64,000 nt of DNA from Paenibacillus algicola (GTDB lineage: Bacteria > Bacillota > Bacilli > Paenibacillales > Paenibacillaceae): NCBI RefSeq assembly GCF_005577435.1, contig NZ_CP040396.1, positions 2,356,001 through 2,420,000 of the forward strand. The letters run 5' to 3'. Made by a program: the position numbers and the translations under genes. Shown here piece by piece: positions 34,863 through 45,271 of this stretch. Below the pieces are notes generated by a model. The model had not been told where the DNA came from. It saw only the letters and a list, made by a program, of their open reading frames with translations, and did not search any database. Position 1 is the first letter of the stretch; each line of letters opens with the position of its first letter.

Positions 34863-35789
34863 TTGGTGATGGTGTTGAACAGCAGCCCTTCTACTTTAAT
34901 TGTAATCCTGGCAGGCCTTTTGCTCGTACATATTCTGTTTCTTATTCTCGGTCGGCTCCAGCCGGACCGTGATTACTCTCGTATCGGTCATCGGATTAAT
35001 ACCTGGTGGGGCATGTTCTTTGTCTTCTGTCTGGCCGCGCTATTTAATCCGGTGGTTTCCCTGCTTTCTCTGATGGCCTTGTCGTTCTTCGCTTTAAAAG
35101 AATATTTCTCCATGATCCGCACTCGAAAGCATGATCGGCGGATTTTTCTGTGGGCGTATCTATCGATCCCGGTTCAATTTTATTGGATCTATATAGGCTG
35201 GTATGGCATGTTTATTGTGTTTATCCCGGTCTATGTGTTTCTGTTTCTGCCTCTTCCCCGTTTGATCAACAAGGGTACGCTCGGTTTCCTGCGCAGTGTC
35301 AGCTCGACCCAATGGGGGCTGATGCTGATGGTGTTCGGCCTGAGCCATCTGGCTTATTTCCAGGTAGCCACCCCGCAATACGGGGCCGGCCTGGTTCTGT
35401 TTCTGGTCATCCTGACGCAGCTCAATGATGTGGTTCACGAGATCTCCTCCATTTATCTGGGCAAACGCCGGATTGTACCGACTGCTAATCCGCTGCTGAC
35501 CTGGGAGGGCTTTGTCTGTGGCTTTCTGGCTACAGCCGCCGCGGCTGTATTCCTGACTCCATACCTGACGCCCTTTGATCTTAAGTTCGGTGTCATATCC
35601 GGGATGCTGATCAGCCTTAGCGGATTCTTTGGCAGCCTAACCGTCTCTGTATTAAAGCGTGATTTGCTCATTGGCGATGATGAACGCTTTGAAGCGTTGA
35701 AGAAAAGCTACCTGAGCCGCGTCGATAGCCTGGCTTATACCTCTCCCGTCTTTCTGCATTTCACACGCTACTTTTTTGACTTTATGTAG
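34863..35789 (+). CDS. CdsA-type phosphatidate cytidylyltransferase family protein
   Basis: A 308-residue polytopic protein of the CDP-diglyceride synthase family. The C-terminal motif region is SLTVSVLKRDLLIGDDERFEALKKSYLSRVDSLAYTSPVFLHF, broadly the S-x3-(L)KR-D ... R-x-D-S pattern with the catalytic Asp of RVDSLAYTSP. It may make CDP-lipid, but the HGG triad of the housekeeping enzyme is not visible, so a second or altered-function member is likely. The start is unclear among TTG 34863, GTG 34866 and ATG 34869; no strong ribosome site is seen. A shared terminator lies between it and the chemoreceptor gene. Confidence 0.75.
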   Translation: MVMVLNSSPSTLIVILAGLLLVHILFLILGRLQPDRDYSRIGHRINTWWGMFFVFCLAALFNPVVSLLSLMALSFFALKEYFSMIRTRKHDRRIFLWAYLSIPVQFYWIYIGWYGMFIVFIPVYVFLFLPLPRLINKGTLGFLRSVSSTQWGLMLMVFGLSHLAYFQVATPQYGAGLVLFLVILTQLNDVVHEISSIYLGKRRIVPTANPLLTWEGFVCGFLATAAAAVFLTPYLTPFDLKFGVISGMLISLSGFFGSLTVSVLKRDLLIGDDERFEALKKSYLSRVDSLAYTSPVFLHFTRYFFDFM

Positions 35790-35798
35790 GTGGAGTAT

Positions 35799-35832
35799 AA
35801 ACAGGCCCTGTCATAAGCGACAGGGCCTGTTT
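35799..35832. terminator. bidirectional terminator
   Basis: Perfect 14-bp stem AAACAGGCCCTGTC/GACAGGGCCTGTTT between convergent genes. Confidence 0.92.
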
Positions 35833-35848
35833 AACTATTCATTTTAGA

Positions 35849-37843
35849 CTACGCATTACGATCTAATACAAATTGAGAGGAGCTGTCATCCAGGTCTTCT
35901 GCGATTCGCTTCACGTGATCGGCCTGCTGCATAGTCTGCTCAACGGCTGCCGACTGCTTGGCGGCTTCCTGCTTCATATCCTTGCTGCTTTCAGAAGATT
36001 TCAAAGCGATCTGCGAAACCTCTTCCAGTGCGGCACTGATCTCCTCGGTTCCTGCCGACATTTGCTCTGCAGCTTGAGAGATTTCGGAAATTTGAGAGGA
36101 TACTGCATCAGCCGATTCTATCAGCTCTTCAAAAATCAGGCTGGTCTTCTGCATCATATTCACGCCGACTTCAATTTCGTGAGAGTTGCTTTGGATCGAT
36201 GAAGCCGTTTGCTCTACCGAATCCTGAATGTCGGTAATCAGCGCGGTAATCTGCTCTGCGGAGGTTCTCGACTGCTCCGACAGCTTGCGGATTTCCGAAG
36301 CGACGACAGCAAAGCCGCGACCGTGCTCTCCCGCTCTCGCGGCCTCAATACTGGCATTCAGCGCAAGCATCTGGGTCTGAGAAGCTACACCCTGCACGAC
36401 CGAGGCCATTTCACCAATATGCGCGGAGTGCTCATTGAGCTTCAAGATCGCTTCCTGGGCAAGCTGTGCCGCCTGATTGACTTCGTTCATCTGCCCTACT
36501 GCGGCTTTCAGAGAACGTCCCCCTTGCTTGGCCCCTTGATTCATGAACAGCGCCGCCTGGTTTACCGTTCCCGCAGCTTCAGCCACTTTTGTCACGGATT
36601 CAGCCAGCTCCTCCATCGCCCGGGCACTTTCACGCAGAGCCTGAGACTGATTCTGAGTGCCCTTCACGGTGTCATTGAGAGATTCCGATAGAGACTCCGT
36701 AACCTCACTCGTTTCTTGAGCGGACTGGTGCAGCTGCAACGAGCTGGCATTCAGCTGCTGTGTGCTTTGCTTGACCCGTGTCATTAGCTGCTCCAGATGA
36801 TGAATAAAGCGATTAATTTCATTAGCCAGCCCGGCAAGCTCGTCCTGTCCCTTCACGCGGATTCGATATGTCAGATCCGCCTGGCCAGAATTTAAATTTT
36901 GGGCAGCGAACAGCAGCTGCTGCAGCTTTTTCCCGATAATATAACGGTTTAATATGTAAATGAGCACCAAAACCATGACGAACAGAACACTGAATTGCAG
37001 GAGCACGCTTTGCTTCTGCTTGGCAGCCATAAGGTCAGAGGCATCCTTTGAAAGTGCTACCCGGACCCCACCCCAGTGCTCGCCATCAATGTAGAGCGGA
37101 TAAGAGATATCCCAGGTTTCCACCACTCTGCCGTCAATGACCCGAGGGTATTTCTGCAGCAGCACCTGGGATGTATCTGTGTTTGCCGCCGCTGCATAGC
37201 CGGTCTTGTCGTTAAATACCCGATTAGCCCGGTATTTCTGACTGAGTAATCCGGTATCGCCCCAGGGATCTACTGACTGCTCGCCGATTGGAGAATATGT
37301 CGTGTTGTGAGTCGCTATATAGCCGGCCGCCTCCGGATTATCCGAATACGCAGCCGGAATTGCAAACACAACCGAGCTGTCTACAAGGAAGCTGTCAATA
37401 ACAGACTGCCATTTGTCATCAGTATAAGCATCATATTCACTACTATACTTTAGCTCATATTGCCACAGCGGAATCTCACTCCCGTCATGCAGCAACTGAA
37501 GCTTGTTCATGGCATCCGGCTCATTCTCCATTCTTTTGCGGGCAGCTTCTTCACTTTCAGGGAGTACAGACAGCTGATCATTGAAGAGCCGAGTTCTCAA
37601 CTCCTGTCCGGTATACGCTTGCCCGTTGCTTAGCGTGACTCCATTTCTAAGATCATCCTCCGTTAAAGACTGAAGCGTCTGCGCTAAAGATTTGGCAAGC
37701 GCACTTCCCTTATCCAGCAGCTGCTGCTCCACATCCTTCTCCATTCGATCCCATTGCCTCATGACAAAGAGAAACATAACCAATAACAGTGCGACGGCCA
37801 TCACGAGAATAAACTTTGCACTTAACGTATGTAGCCAGCGAAT
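35849..37843 (-). CDS. methyl-accepting chemotaxis protein
   Basis: A chemoreceptor of about 664 residues: N-terminal helix, extracellular sensor (roughly 45-280, Cache-like), second helix ([18 protein letters not shown]), HAMP domain, and a cytoplasmic coiled coil with the hairpin tip around [20 protein letters not shown]. The canonical GTG at 37804 would put the start inside the first helix. In frame upstream lies [14 protein letters not shown], with the positive charges expected before the helix, and AGGAG stands 9 bases before an ATT codon at 37843. I therefore prefer an ATT start. The ligand is unknown. Confidence 0.85.
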   Translation of the reverse strand: MRWLHTLSAKFILVMAVALLLVMFLFVMRQWDRMEKDVEQQLLDKGSALAKSLAQTLQSLTEDDLRNGVTLSNGQAYTGQELRTRLFNDQLSVLPESEEAARKRMENEPDAMNKLQLLHDGSEIPLWQYELKYSSEYDAYTDDKWQSVIDSFLVDSSVVFAIPAAYSDNPEAAGYIATHNTTYSPIGEQSVDPWGDTGLLSQKYRANRVFNDKTGYAAAANTDTSQVLLQKYPRVIDGRVVETWDISYPLYIDGEHWGGVRVALSKDASDLMAAKQKQSVLLQFSVLFVMVLVLIYILNRYIIGKKLQQLLFAAQNLNSGQADLTYRIRVKGQDELAGLANEINRFIHHLEQLMTRVKQSTQQLNASSLQLHQSAQETSEVTESLSESLNDTVKGTQNQSQALRESARAMEELAESVTKVAEAAGTVNQAALFMNQGAKQGGRSLKAAVGQMNEVNQAAQLAQEAILKLNEHSAHIGEMASVVQGVASQTQMLALNASIEAARAGEHGRGFAVVASEIRKLSEQSRTSAEQITALITDIQDSVEQTASSIQSNSHEIEVGVNMMQKTSLIFEELIESADAVSSQISEISQAAEQMSAGTEEISAALEEVSQIALKSSESSKDMKQEAAKQSAAVEQTMQQADHVKRIAEDLDDSSSQFVLDRNA

Positions 37844-37960
37844 GGTAATACTCTCCTCTCTTTTTCTACAATATTCTACAATGTACTTCTATTCACATTC
37901 TATACCTTTGTGATTCATGTTACAAGCGGATATTTTATTAAAGTAACATGGTAAAGCGAT

Positions 37961-38001
37961 GTAGAAAAAGACCCTTTTCCTCTCATCCAGGAAAAAGGTC
38001 T
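37961..38001 (-). terminator. terminator of the usp gene
   Basis: AGACC-TTTTCC/GGAAAA-GGTCT stem (37969-38001) followed by a minus-strand T-run. Confidence 0.82.
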
Positions 38002-38019
38002 ATACATGCTTATCCGTCC

Positions 38020-38439
38020 TTATTTCACAATAAGTACCGGACATTGAGCCCGCTTGACTACCTTATGACTGACGCTGCCAAGGACCATCTCCTGAAGAGC
38101 ATTGAGGCCACGGCTGCCAATCACGACCAGGCTGGCTTTTTCTTTGTTGACATAATCCACAATGGCAGGCCCCGGCTCACCATGGAGCACCTTCACCTTG
38201 TACGTGATCTCTTCCTGCTGAAGCCACTCCTCCACGCTTGCTAGCTTCTTCCGGCGAAGCTGCTCTACCTCTACATGGCTCTGGGCATGAAGTATTTCGC
38301 TTTTGGCCTTGTCGAAGTCAGCGACCAGTACAACCTCCACGGTAGCGTTAGCCGAAGCTTTAGCCAGCTTGCCGGCTTCCTTCGCCGCTCGTAACGAATT
38401 CTGTGATCCGTCAGCAGCCAGTACAATACGTTCATACAT
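38020..38439 (-). CDS. universal stress protein (UspA family)
   Basis: A 139-residue alpha/beta protein of the Usp family. The N-terminal strand IVLAADGSQNSLRA and the C-terminal ATP-binding loop VVIGSRGLNALQEMVLGSVSHKVVKRAQCPVLIV are characteristic of the ATP-binding branch. It lies 21 bp after a SulP gene; SulP and Usp pairs are common, so it may act on that transporter. AAGGAG is well placed. Confidence 0.92.
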   Translation of the reverse strand: MYERIVLAADGSQNSLRAAKEAGKLAKASANATVEVVLVADFDKAKSEILHAQSHVEVEQLRRKKLASVEEWLQQEEITYKVKVLHGEPGPAIVDYVNKEKASLVVIGSRGLNALQEMVLGSVSHKVVKRAQCPVLIVK

Positions 38440-38460
38440 GGAATATCACTCCTTGGTCCA

Positions 38461-39927
38461 TTAATGTGCACTTCGGTTTGCTGCTTGAGGATCTTTGTAT
38501 ACCGCCAGCTTATCTACGATTTTTTGACTTGCTGAATTGAGGCCTTTGACAGTCACTTTATTGTCGTTCTCTTTGTATTTGATGACTACCCGGTCAATGG
38601 CTCCCACTGCGGAGTCATCCCACACATGGGCGTTGGAGAAATCAATGACAATATTCTGATTCTGTGCAGTCAAGTCAAACTTATGAACAAAGCTGTCAAC
38701 GGATGCAAAGAACAGCTGACCCTCCACCTGAAAAATCGTACTGTGTTGCTGCTTCGATTCCGTAACCTTGATGCGCGAGATTTTGGAAACGAACAGAACG
38801 GCACTCAGAATGACCCCGGCAATAACGCCTTTGGACAGGTCATGGGTGGCAACGACAATAATAACAGTGACCAGCATGACTGCGGCATCGCCGCGCGGGG
38901 CCTTCACAACATATTTAAAGGAAGACCAGTCAAAGGTGCCGATGGATACCATGATCATGATTCCGGCAAGAACCGGCATCGGGATTTGAACCACATAATT
39001 GCCGAGCACGAGGATCAGGAACATCAGGAATGCACCTGCCACAAAAGTAGACAGCCTTCCTCGTCCGCCGGACTTCACATTAATAACCGATTGGCCAATC
39101 ATTGCACAGCCGGCCATGCCGCCAAAGAAACCTGTTACAAAGTTTGCAATTCCCTGTCCCCGGGCTTCCCGGTTCTTGTTACTGCCTGTATCCGTCATAT
39201 CATCTACAATTTGAGCGGTCAGCAAAGACTCCAGCAGCCCCACGATCGACAAGGCAATCGCATAAGGGAAAATAATCTGCAGCGTCTCCAGATTTAACGG
39301 AACATCGGGAAACAAAAAGGCAGGAAGCGACCGGTCGATATGTCCCAAATCGCCGACGGTTCCCAGGTTAGCACCAGACATCACTGCGATCACGGAGAGC
39401 AGGACGATTGCGATAAGTGGTGCCGGGATCGCTTTGAAGAAACGTGGCAGCACGTACACAATCAGCAGCGTCAAGCCGACAAATAAATACGTCATCATCG
39501 AGATATTCCAGAAATACGGTACCTGAGCCATGAATATCAGAATCGCCAAGGCGTTGACGAAGCCAATCATGACTGCTCGCGGGATGAACTTCATTAGCCT
39601 GGCTACCTTGAAGTAGCCAAGAAGAAACTGAATAATCCCTGTCAGGATTGTAGCGGCGAGCAAATAGTTCAGGCCATGGTCTTTCACGAGTGAAGCGATC
39701 ACTAATGCCATCGCACCCGTAGCTGCGGATATCATTCCCGGACGGCCGCCTGCAAAGGATATGATGACAGCGATGATAAACGAAGCATACAGCCCCACCA
39801 TCGGATCCACATTCGCAATTAAGGAAAAAGCAATGGCTTCCGGGATGAGCGCGAGCGCAACTACGATGCCGGAGAGCAGATCTCCCCTCACATTGCCGAA
39901 CCATTCATTTCTTAATCTTTCGGACAC
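38461..39927 (-). CDS. SulP-family anion transporter with STAS domain
   Basis: A 488-residue transporter: about 14 membrane segments in the SulP fold ([20 protein letters not shown]; the [21 protein letters not shown] loop; ADVMLVTV-type C-terminal helices), then a cytoplasmic STAS domain (about 395-480; [20 protein letters not shown]). The substrate may be sulfate, bicarbonate or a dicarboxylate. The start is a GTG at 39927 with GAGGTGG upstream. It forms an operon with the usp gene. Confidence 0.92.
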   Translation of the reverse strand: MSERLRNEWFGNVRGDLLSGIVVALALIPEAIAFSLIANVDPMVGLYASFIIAVIISFAGGRPGMISAATGAMALVIASLVKDHGLNYLLAATILTGIIQFLLGYFKVARLMKFIPRAVMIGFVNALAILIFMAQVPYFWNISMMTYLFVGLTLLIVYVLPRFFKAIPAPLIAIVLLSVIAVMSGANLGTVGDLGHIDRSLPAFLFPDVPLNLETLQIIFPYAIALSIVGLLESLLTAQIVDDMTDTGSNKNREARGQGIANFVTGFFGGMAGCAMIGQSVINVKSGGRGRLSTFVAGAFLMFLILVLGNYVVQIPMPVLAGIMIMVSIGTFDWSSFKYVVKAPRGDAAVMLVTVIIVVATHDLSKGVIAGVILSAVLFVSKISRIKVTESKQQHSTIFQVEGQLFFASVDSFVHKFDLTAQNQNIVIDFSNAHVWDDSAVGAIDRVVIKYKENDNKVTVKGLNSASQKIVDKLAVYKDPQAANRSAH

Positions 39928-40102
39928 TTGTATTCCACCTCATCCAATATATTGGCTTTTACGATTGATATAGGATATGATTACATCGTATTCAGCCTGT
40001 TCACAACCAACAGTTTATCACCGCTAGTCCCGAAATGGAACCTTTTTGGGGCTTTTATTTTTCATGAAGGATATACCGTGTTTTGCAGTAAGGAGCCTGG
40101 TT

Positions 40103-40645
40103 ATGATTATTGGATATATGCGACCTTTTTATGAAGACCCCGAGTGTGAATGCCAGACAAAGCAGTTAACGGACCATGGCTGTCAGCATATCTATCAGGA
40201 GGAGCATGCCGCACCCAAGAGACGCACTGAGTTGGAGCGGATGATGGAGCAGCTGCAGCCGGGCGACACCGTCATCGTAACAAAGCTGTTCGTCTGGGCC
40301 GATTCAACCCGGCACCTGGTAGAGCTATTAGAGATGCTGGAGCAGAAGCAGGCGGTCTTATTATCCCTTCAAGAAGGAATTGAGACTGATCCTGCCCTAG
40401 CGTACCCGTTCCAGACCATTGCCAAGCATTTGGTGCAATTCCAAAGCGATGCCATGAGCGAGAATACGCGGCAAGGATTGCTGCAGGCGAAGGAAAAAGG
40501 CAATGCCCCCGGTCGGCCGCGTAAGCCGGATCAGAATGTACAGCGCGCGATTGAAATGTATCAGAGCAAAACATACTCGCTTGCCCAGATCAAAGATGAG
40601 ACCGGCATCAGTAAATCAACGCTATACCGGTATTTGGAGCAGTGA
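40103..40645 (+). CDS. serine-recombinase-like protein with lost active site
   Basis: A 180-residue resolvase-family protein. It begins IIGYMRPFYEDPE, where the family has YxRVS(T): the Arg is kept but the nucleophilic Ser is Phe. The second catalytic block (L-D-R-L-x-R) reads LFVWADS, so the Asp and both Arg are also gone. The C-terminal helix-turn-helix is intact (RPRKPDQNVQRAIEMY, ISKSTLYRYLEQ). It should bind DNA without recombining it, perhaps as a regulator. AAGGAG lies 7 bases before the ATG at 40103, excluding the longer frame. Confidence 0.82.
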   Translation: MIIGYMRPFYEDPECECQTKQLTDHGCQHIYQEEHAAPKRRTELERMMEQLQPGDTVIVTKLFVWADSTRHLVELLEMLEQKQAVLLSLQEGIETDPALAYPFQTIAKHLVQFQSDAMSENTRQGLLQAKEKGNAPGRPRKPDQNVQRAIEMYQSKTYSLAQIKDETGISKSTLYRYLEQ

Positions 40646-40670
40646 TGCTGATCTCCACGTACCTTCTATC

Positions 40671-40724
40671 CACCGTTCTTTTGCAGAGCCTTGGGATCTC
40701 GTGCCGGCTCTGAGGAGAACGGTG
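40671..40724 (+). terminator. large hairpin after the recombinase-like gene
   Basis: Outer stem CACCGTTCT/AGAACGGTG and inner stem CAGAGCC/GGCTCTG, 16 pairs in all. Only a weak T-tract follows, so it may be an mRNA 3' stabiliser rather than a terminator. Confidence 0.55.
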
Positions 40725-40874
40725 TTTGGGTTGTGCTCCTGATATTTGGCGGTTGTTATGTGCCCCCTTGGCGGGGTTCGAGCCTCCGTTGTGACGAATA
40801 TCTAATGTTTTATTATTTTGAATTTTTCACATGTTGTAATTGTATAAATAGAGACGATAATAGAGCCCTTCCCA

Positions 40875-40915
40875 TGAAAAAAGCTGATCGAAAGGCTTAC
40901 GCCTCAGACCAGCTT
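40875..40915 (-). terminator. terminator of the stalk/PKD protein gene
   Basis: AAGCTG ... CAGCTT with inner AGGC/GCCT (40881-40915), T-run on the minus strand. Confidence 0.8.
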
Positions 40916-40947
40916 GATGGATAACGAATATAAGTTCTTCTCAGCCT

Positions 40948-43113
40948 TTATTTCTTGGCAGGCATGGGGGTAAAGAGCAGGTTGACGGGAAGGTTGCTTC
41001 CCGGAGCAGCAGTTAACATGATCTCAACACTTTGCTCGTAGTCGCCAGTACGGTACAGAACAGCCTGCTCATTTGGAGCGCTGACTTGTCCATTCGAATA
41101 AATGGCGGTGATTAACCCATTTACCATAGCATATCCCGAATACTTTCCGCCGCGGGGATTGAATGAGATCAATGTATTAGGTGCCACTCGTTCCAGACGA
41201 ATCTTGTAAAGAACTCCAAAATTGCCTGCGTTGGAGGTAGGACTGTTGTACATAGGATCGGTGCCCATTAAATTCGGATCGTCTCCATCATCTCCCAGCA
41301 GCAAACGCTCTGGCTTGGCGCCCACTTCTTCGAAATGTTGAATGATTCGGGTCGAGTTCGGGTACGTTCCGCGATTATGCACGCCGTCTTTATCAAGCAG
41401 TGGAAGCTCCTTCCACACCTTCAGCGGTTCAGCCTTCTCATCAATCATGATGACGTCAAACTGAATCGGAAGATCACTGTAAAGATCTGCAAAGAGCGAA
41501 ATAACATCCCCCTGCTTCATCCGCGTCTGGCTCAGCTCGGTCATGACCAGTCGGCTTTCCCCTGGCGCCAGCGTGATCGCAGACTGCTTGGAGCCATTCT
41601 GCATCGATTCAAAGTAGTACAATACAGATTTCTTCCCGGCTGCCGTGGCAATATAGGTCGGTCCGGCAAAGCCCAGATTTTCTGTGTTTATCACAGCTGG
41701 AGATGCATTATTGTTCGTAGCAACCACATACATTTTGACATTTTTATTTACGTTGTTTACATGATGAATCATGAAACGCATGTCCCCGGAGGCCGTCTCG
41801 CGATAGACATTGCCGAGCTCATTCACGGTTTCGGGGCTGTTGCTGCGGATCAAGGTGCTTGGCTCGTCCAAATACTTATAAAGAATTCGGTCACGGCCTG
41901 TCACTTCAGATCCATTAAACGTAAACTTCTCTCCGGCCGGAATAAACAGCTTATTGAAATCATCCTCTGCATACAGCGTTTCACCTGTAATGTTGATGAT
42001 TCGGGTCGCCGTTGTGCTTACCCCTTGCTGGTCAGTCACGGTCAGATTAATCGTCTTGGGGCCCGGTGTGAAAAAAGCATACGCATTATTGTCCCATTGC
42101 ACAGACTTGATGCCTTCATCATCGTAGCTCTGGTCAGTGTATGTAATCCACTCGCCCATTTTATATTCTGCTTTATCGGTTGTAAATGCGGCCACTGGAG
42201 GCTGATTCGGCTTCAGAACCTTTACCGTCTGAGTGGCTGGTTCACTCCAGGCTCCACTGGCATCCTGAACATAATACGTTACCACGTAATCTCCAGGCTG
42301 GCTAAACACGTCCTGCCGCCCCTCCCAGCGCTCATTCACGATCGGAAGCCCTGTAGGAGACGTGGCTTGCGTGCTGTAGGTTACTAGCGTCTCACCCGCA
42401 TAAATCTCCTTCGGTCCTATTGTAAATGCTGCTACAGGCTTCTGCTCCAGATTCATAATGATGCGCTTGCCGATGTTATCCACTTGGTACTTCAGATTGA
42501 GCGCTTGTGTTATGGACGTCAGCGGAACCATGAAGGTTCCTTTGGTCTGATACGATGCCCCTTTCATTGACTTTACGACACCATTCACCGTGTAGCTGGC
42601 GCTGTCTGTCTTGAAGCGCAGCTCGGTATCCCCCTTCAGAATCACGGTTTCCTTCGTCTTGGCTTCATAGCGGAGCTTGAAACCAACACGGTCAACCAGC
42701 GTCCGGATCGGAACATAAGAAATCCCTTTATTGACCAGCAATGGCTGCGGCGCTTGATACACCTGTCCGCCTAGCTCAAGCTTTGTACTATTATAATAAA
42801 AAATGAGTTCGTTCATGGACACCGGCGTTGGCGCTGGCTCCGATTCCAGACTGTTTCCAGCCCCTTCTTCTGCTTCTTCTGCATCTTCTGTACCTTGCCC
42901 TGGTACAACGTCCTTGTCCGCTTCTACTTTTTCCACTTCTCCTTGAATAACTTCTAGCTGTCCGTTCTTATCACTTTGCGGTGCTTCATAGACTTCGCCG
43001 GTCACTGTGCCGGGTACGGGTCCCGTACTTACAGACTCAGCTCCTGCAGGAAGAACTGCAGCAGCCTGTACGACAACCAGCAAAGCGAATATCGTTAACT
43101 TTTTCAAATTCAT
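40948..43113 (-). CDS. secreted protein with stalk (Cu-amine-oxidase N-type) and PKD-like domains
   Basis: A 721-residue exported protein. In order: signal peptide (1 to about 25, ending PAGAES), an acidic linker (26-95), a copper-amine-oxidase N-terminal-like stalk domain (about 100-215; ISYVPIRTLVDRVGFKL and MVPLTSITQALNLKY), two PKD-like domains (about 217-375; each starting PVAAFT), and a C-terminal beta-rich part of 345 residues that I do not recognise. There is no catalytic signature, so it is probably a surface or matrix protein. Such stalk domains are very common in Paenibacillus. It is monocistronic with its own terminator. Confidence 0.85.
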   Translation of the reverse strand: MNLKKLTIFALLVVVQAAAVLPAGAESVSTGPVPGTVTGEVYEAPQSDKNGQLEVIQGEVEKVEADKDVVPGQGTEDAEEAEEGAGNSLESEPAPTPVSMNELIFYYNSTKLELGGQVYQAPQPLLVNKGISYVPIRTLVDRVGFKLRYEAKTKETVILKGDTELRFKTDSASYTVNGVVKSMKGASYQTKGTFMVPLTSITQALNLKYQVDNIGKRIIMNLEQKPVAAFTIGPKEIYAGETLVTYSTQATSPTGLPIVNERWEGRQDVFSQPGDYVVTYYVQDASGAWSEPATQTVKVLKPNQPPVAAFTTDKAEYKMGEWITYTDQSYDDEGIKSVQWDNNAYAFFTPGPKTINLTVTDQQGVSTTATRIINITGETLYAEDDFNKLFIPAGEKFTFNGSEVTGRDRILYKYLDEPSTLIRSNSPETVNELGNVYRETASGDMRFMIHHVNNVNKNVKMYVVATNNNASPAVINTENLGFAGPTYIATAAGKKSVLYYFESMQNGSKQSAITLAPGESRLVMTELSQTRMKQGDVISLFADLYSDLPIQFDVIMIDEKAEPLKVWKELPLLDKDGVHNRGTYPNSTRIIQHFEEVGAKPERLLLGDDGDDPNLMGTDPMYNSPTSNAGNFGVLYKIRLERVAPNTLISFNPRGGKYSGYAMVNGLITAIYSNGQVSAPNEQAVLYRTGDYEQSVEIMLTAAPGSNLPVNLLFTPMPAKK

Positions 43114-43221
43114 ACCTGTGCTCCCTTGAGTTTCTCGTTTTATTTTTCCAGCTCCCTAGTATTAAACGCACACTTTGGTAAAAAGTTCTTGTCTAAATGG
43201 TTAAAACCTCGCCATGGATCT

Positions 43222-43662
43222 TTATTTTCTGCGAACAATGAAGATTAGAGCCATACTTATGACAGTCTGAAGCACCCAGAAAAGAATCGCGAGCAGGATC
43301 GTCATCGACATTTGGAACCAATGCTGAATCATTAATCCTCCCAACCATCCACCAAGCATACCTAACGCGCCGTACACGAATAGGGATACAATAATTGTGA
43401 TGAAATGCCTTTGTTTTTGACGTAAGGTATGAAGAATTCTCGCAATGGTCATATCTGCTAGAAGCGATAATGGCAGGAGGAATAATAGAGTGAACGGAAG
43501 AAAGAAGACGTAACCGGCTGCAAATATATAACTGGTGGATGAGCTGACCTCATGACTTGGCTGGATCTCAAAGGATCTTTGAAGCGTAAAGAAGAACGAG
43601 ACCATGGCCGGTGTCAAAAAAGCCGCAAGCACTTTACCAAAAGCATTCAATGTGTACCTCAT
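43222..43662 (-). CDS. four-helix membrane protein, unknown
   Basis: A 146-residue protein with four hydrophobic helices (VLAAFLTPAMVSFFF; AAGYVFFLPFTLLFLLPLSLLA; FITIIVSLFVYGALGMLGG; TILLAILFWVLQTVISMALIFIV) and a C-terminal RRK. AAAGGAG lies 7 bases before the ATG at 43662, so the 20-codon upstream extension is rejected. It has no operon partner and no recognised family. Confidence 0.72.
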   Translation of the reverse strand: MRYTLNAFGKVLAAFLTPAMVSFFFTLQRSFEIQPSHEVSSSTSYIFAAGYVFFLPFTLLFLLPLSLLADMTIARILHTLRQKQRHFITIIVSLFVYGALGMLGGWLGGLMIQHWFQMSMTILLAILFWVLQTVISMALIFIVRRK

Positions 43663-43797
43663 AACCCCACTCCTTTTGTCCCTGATCATTGTGCAAGCCG
43701 CAATTTGTAGGAATGGAAACAATATACCATAGATTCTCAGTATTGTGAATTAAATCACTTGATGAAGGTATGAAATACCTGAAGGGGTTTATCAACA

Positions 43798-43838
43798 AAA
43801 CAAGCGTGCTGCCTCATGATGAGATCGCACGCTTGTTT
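43798..43838 (-). terminator. terminator of purT
   Basis: AACAAGCGTG/CACGCTTGTT stem with a loop of about 17 bases. The minus-strand T-run is short. Confidence 0.78.
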
Positions 43839-43842
43839 GGCT

Positions 43843-45009
43843 TTATGATTCAGAAGGTACAATTTGCATAGCATCCAAGGCTTGCTTGGCGTGAGTTCTG
43901 GCCTGCTCTACACTGTCCGCCGCAGACAATGCGACCGCCATCCGGCGACCGATCTTGGTCACCGGCTTACCGAAGATCCGAACCTGTGTACGAGGGACAG
44001 CAAGGGCCTTCTCGACGCCAGTCACTTCATAGTGCTCCAGCTCGGCCGCAGCCTTCAGCGGCCGACTGGCGCCAGGCGTAATCAGCTCAATCTCAGGGAT
44101 CGGGTAGCCCAGAATCGCCCGGACATGAAGTGCAAACTCCGATAGATTCTGGGTAACCAGGGTCACAAGTCCAGTATCATGAGGCCTTGGGGAAACTTCA
44201 CTGAAGTAAACCCGGTCCTTGGCTAGAAACAGCTCGACCCCAAATAAGCCGTAACCGCCAAGCTCATCAGTGATAGCCTGAGCAATTCTTTTGGCCTCGG
44301 CAAGCTGGTCTTCACTCATGGCATGAGGCTGCCAGGATTCAATATAATCGCCGCTTTCCTGAATATGTCCGATTGGTGGACAGAAGACGGTTCCACTGAC
44401 CGAGCGAACGGTTAACAGTGTAATCTCAGATTCAAACGGAATAAATTCCTCAATAATGACTCTTCCGTTCTGCACACGGCCGCCTTCCATCGCCATATTC
44501 CAGCAGGACTGAATGTCTTCTTCACGGCGGCATACACTTTGTCCTTTACCTGAAGAGCTCATGAGCGGCTTGATCACGCAAGGATAGCCGGTTGACTTGA
44601 CCGCAGCATCGAATTCTTCGTATGTGTCGGCAAACTGATACCCTGCCGTAGGCAGACCCAGCTTCTCGGCAGCCAGACGCCGAATGCCTTCACGGTCCAT
44701 GGTCAGCCTTGCTGCACGCGCCGTCGGAATCACGCGGTGTCCTTCCGCCTCCAGCTTTTCCAGCTCGTGGGTGGCCAGGGCCTCAATCTCCGGAACGATC
44801 AAATCCGGCTTCTCTTCCTCAATGATCTGACGCAGCCGGGATGCATCCATCATATCAATCACATAGTGCCGATGAGCCACCTGCATGGCAGGTGCATGGC
44901 CATACCGGTCTACCGCCACCGTCTCAATACCTAAACGCTGTGCCTCCAGAATAACCTCTTTGCCCAGCTCCCCAGAGCCAAGCAGCATCATTTTGCGGGT
45001 CTTTAACAT
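43843..45009 (-). CDS. purT: formate-dependent GAR transformylase
   Basis: Purine synthesis: formylates glycinamide ribonucleotide with formate and ATP, bypassing formyl-tetrahydrofolate. The 388-residue ATP-grasp protein starts [19 protein letters not shown]; visible are the ATP-grasp segment [19 protein letters not shown] and the C-terminal metal site [29 protein letters not shown] precedes the ATG at 45009; the longer frame lies inside the riboswitch region and is discarded. Expression is controlled by a ZTP riboswitch just upstream. Confidence 0.94.
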   Translation of the reverse strand: MLKTRKMMLLGSGELGKEVILEAQRLGIETVAVDRYGHAPAMQVAHRHYVIDMMDASRLRQIIEEEKPDLIVPEIEALATHELEKLEAEGHRVIPTARAARLTMDREGIRRLAAEKLGLPTAGYQFADTYEEFDAAVKSTGYPCVIKPLMSSSGKGQSVCRREEDIQSCWNMAMEGGRVQNGRVIIEEFIPFESEITLLTVRSVSGTVFCPPIGHIQESGDYIESWQPHAMSEDQLAEAKRIAQAITDELGGYGLFGVELFLAKDRVYFSEVSPRPHDTGLVTLVTQNLSEFALHVRAILGYPIPEIELITPGASRPLKAAAELEHYEVTGVEKALAVPRTQVRIFGKPVTKIGRRMAVALSAADSVEQARTHAKQALDAMQIVPSES

Positions 45010-45056
45010 GGTAATCTCCTCGCTTTGTCGAAATGATCCGGCAGAACCGAAATTAC

Positions 45057-45165
45057 AAAAAAGAGGCAAGGAGAAAGACACTCCTTACCTCTGCCCAGGC
45101 GTACGGCGATATCCACGATGATGCTCCCCCATGGTTTCCCATGCTACGCCAGTTACATCTCCGTG
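45057..45165 (-). promoter_or_regulatory. ZTP (pfl) riboswitch with terminator, upstream of purT
   Basis: Minus-strand leader. The aptamer (45092-45165) has the 5' element GTAACTGGCG, a stem with ACCATGGGGGAGC, and the 3' pseudoknot element GCCTGGGCA. Directly after comes a terminator stem AGAGGTAAGGAG/CTCCTTGCCTCT with a T-run (45057-45092). ZTP binding should prevent termination and raise purT expression when 10-formyl-tetrahydrofolate is short. Confidence 0.85.
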
Positions 45166-45271
45166 CTGAATTATAGTTCTATCATACGTATTTTAGAGTC
45201 ATCCCGCAACTATTAAGGCAACTGACTCCTATTCTTTGTATAATTGTTCTACACAAAAAGTGAGTTCATGC

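Larger units (their letters stand above)
40646..40947. other. intergenic region with two hairpins
   Basis: About 300 bases without a gene. It holds a large hairpin (40671-40724) after the recombinase-like gene and a terminator (40875-40915) for the stalk protein gene on the other strand; nothing else is seen. Confidence 0.6.

Noticed and set aside
41335..42387. 350-codon plus-strand frame
   Set aside because: Opposite the secreted stalk/PKD gene, with no ribosome site and no recognisable domain.
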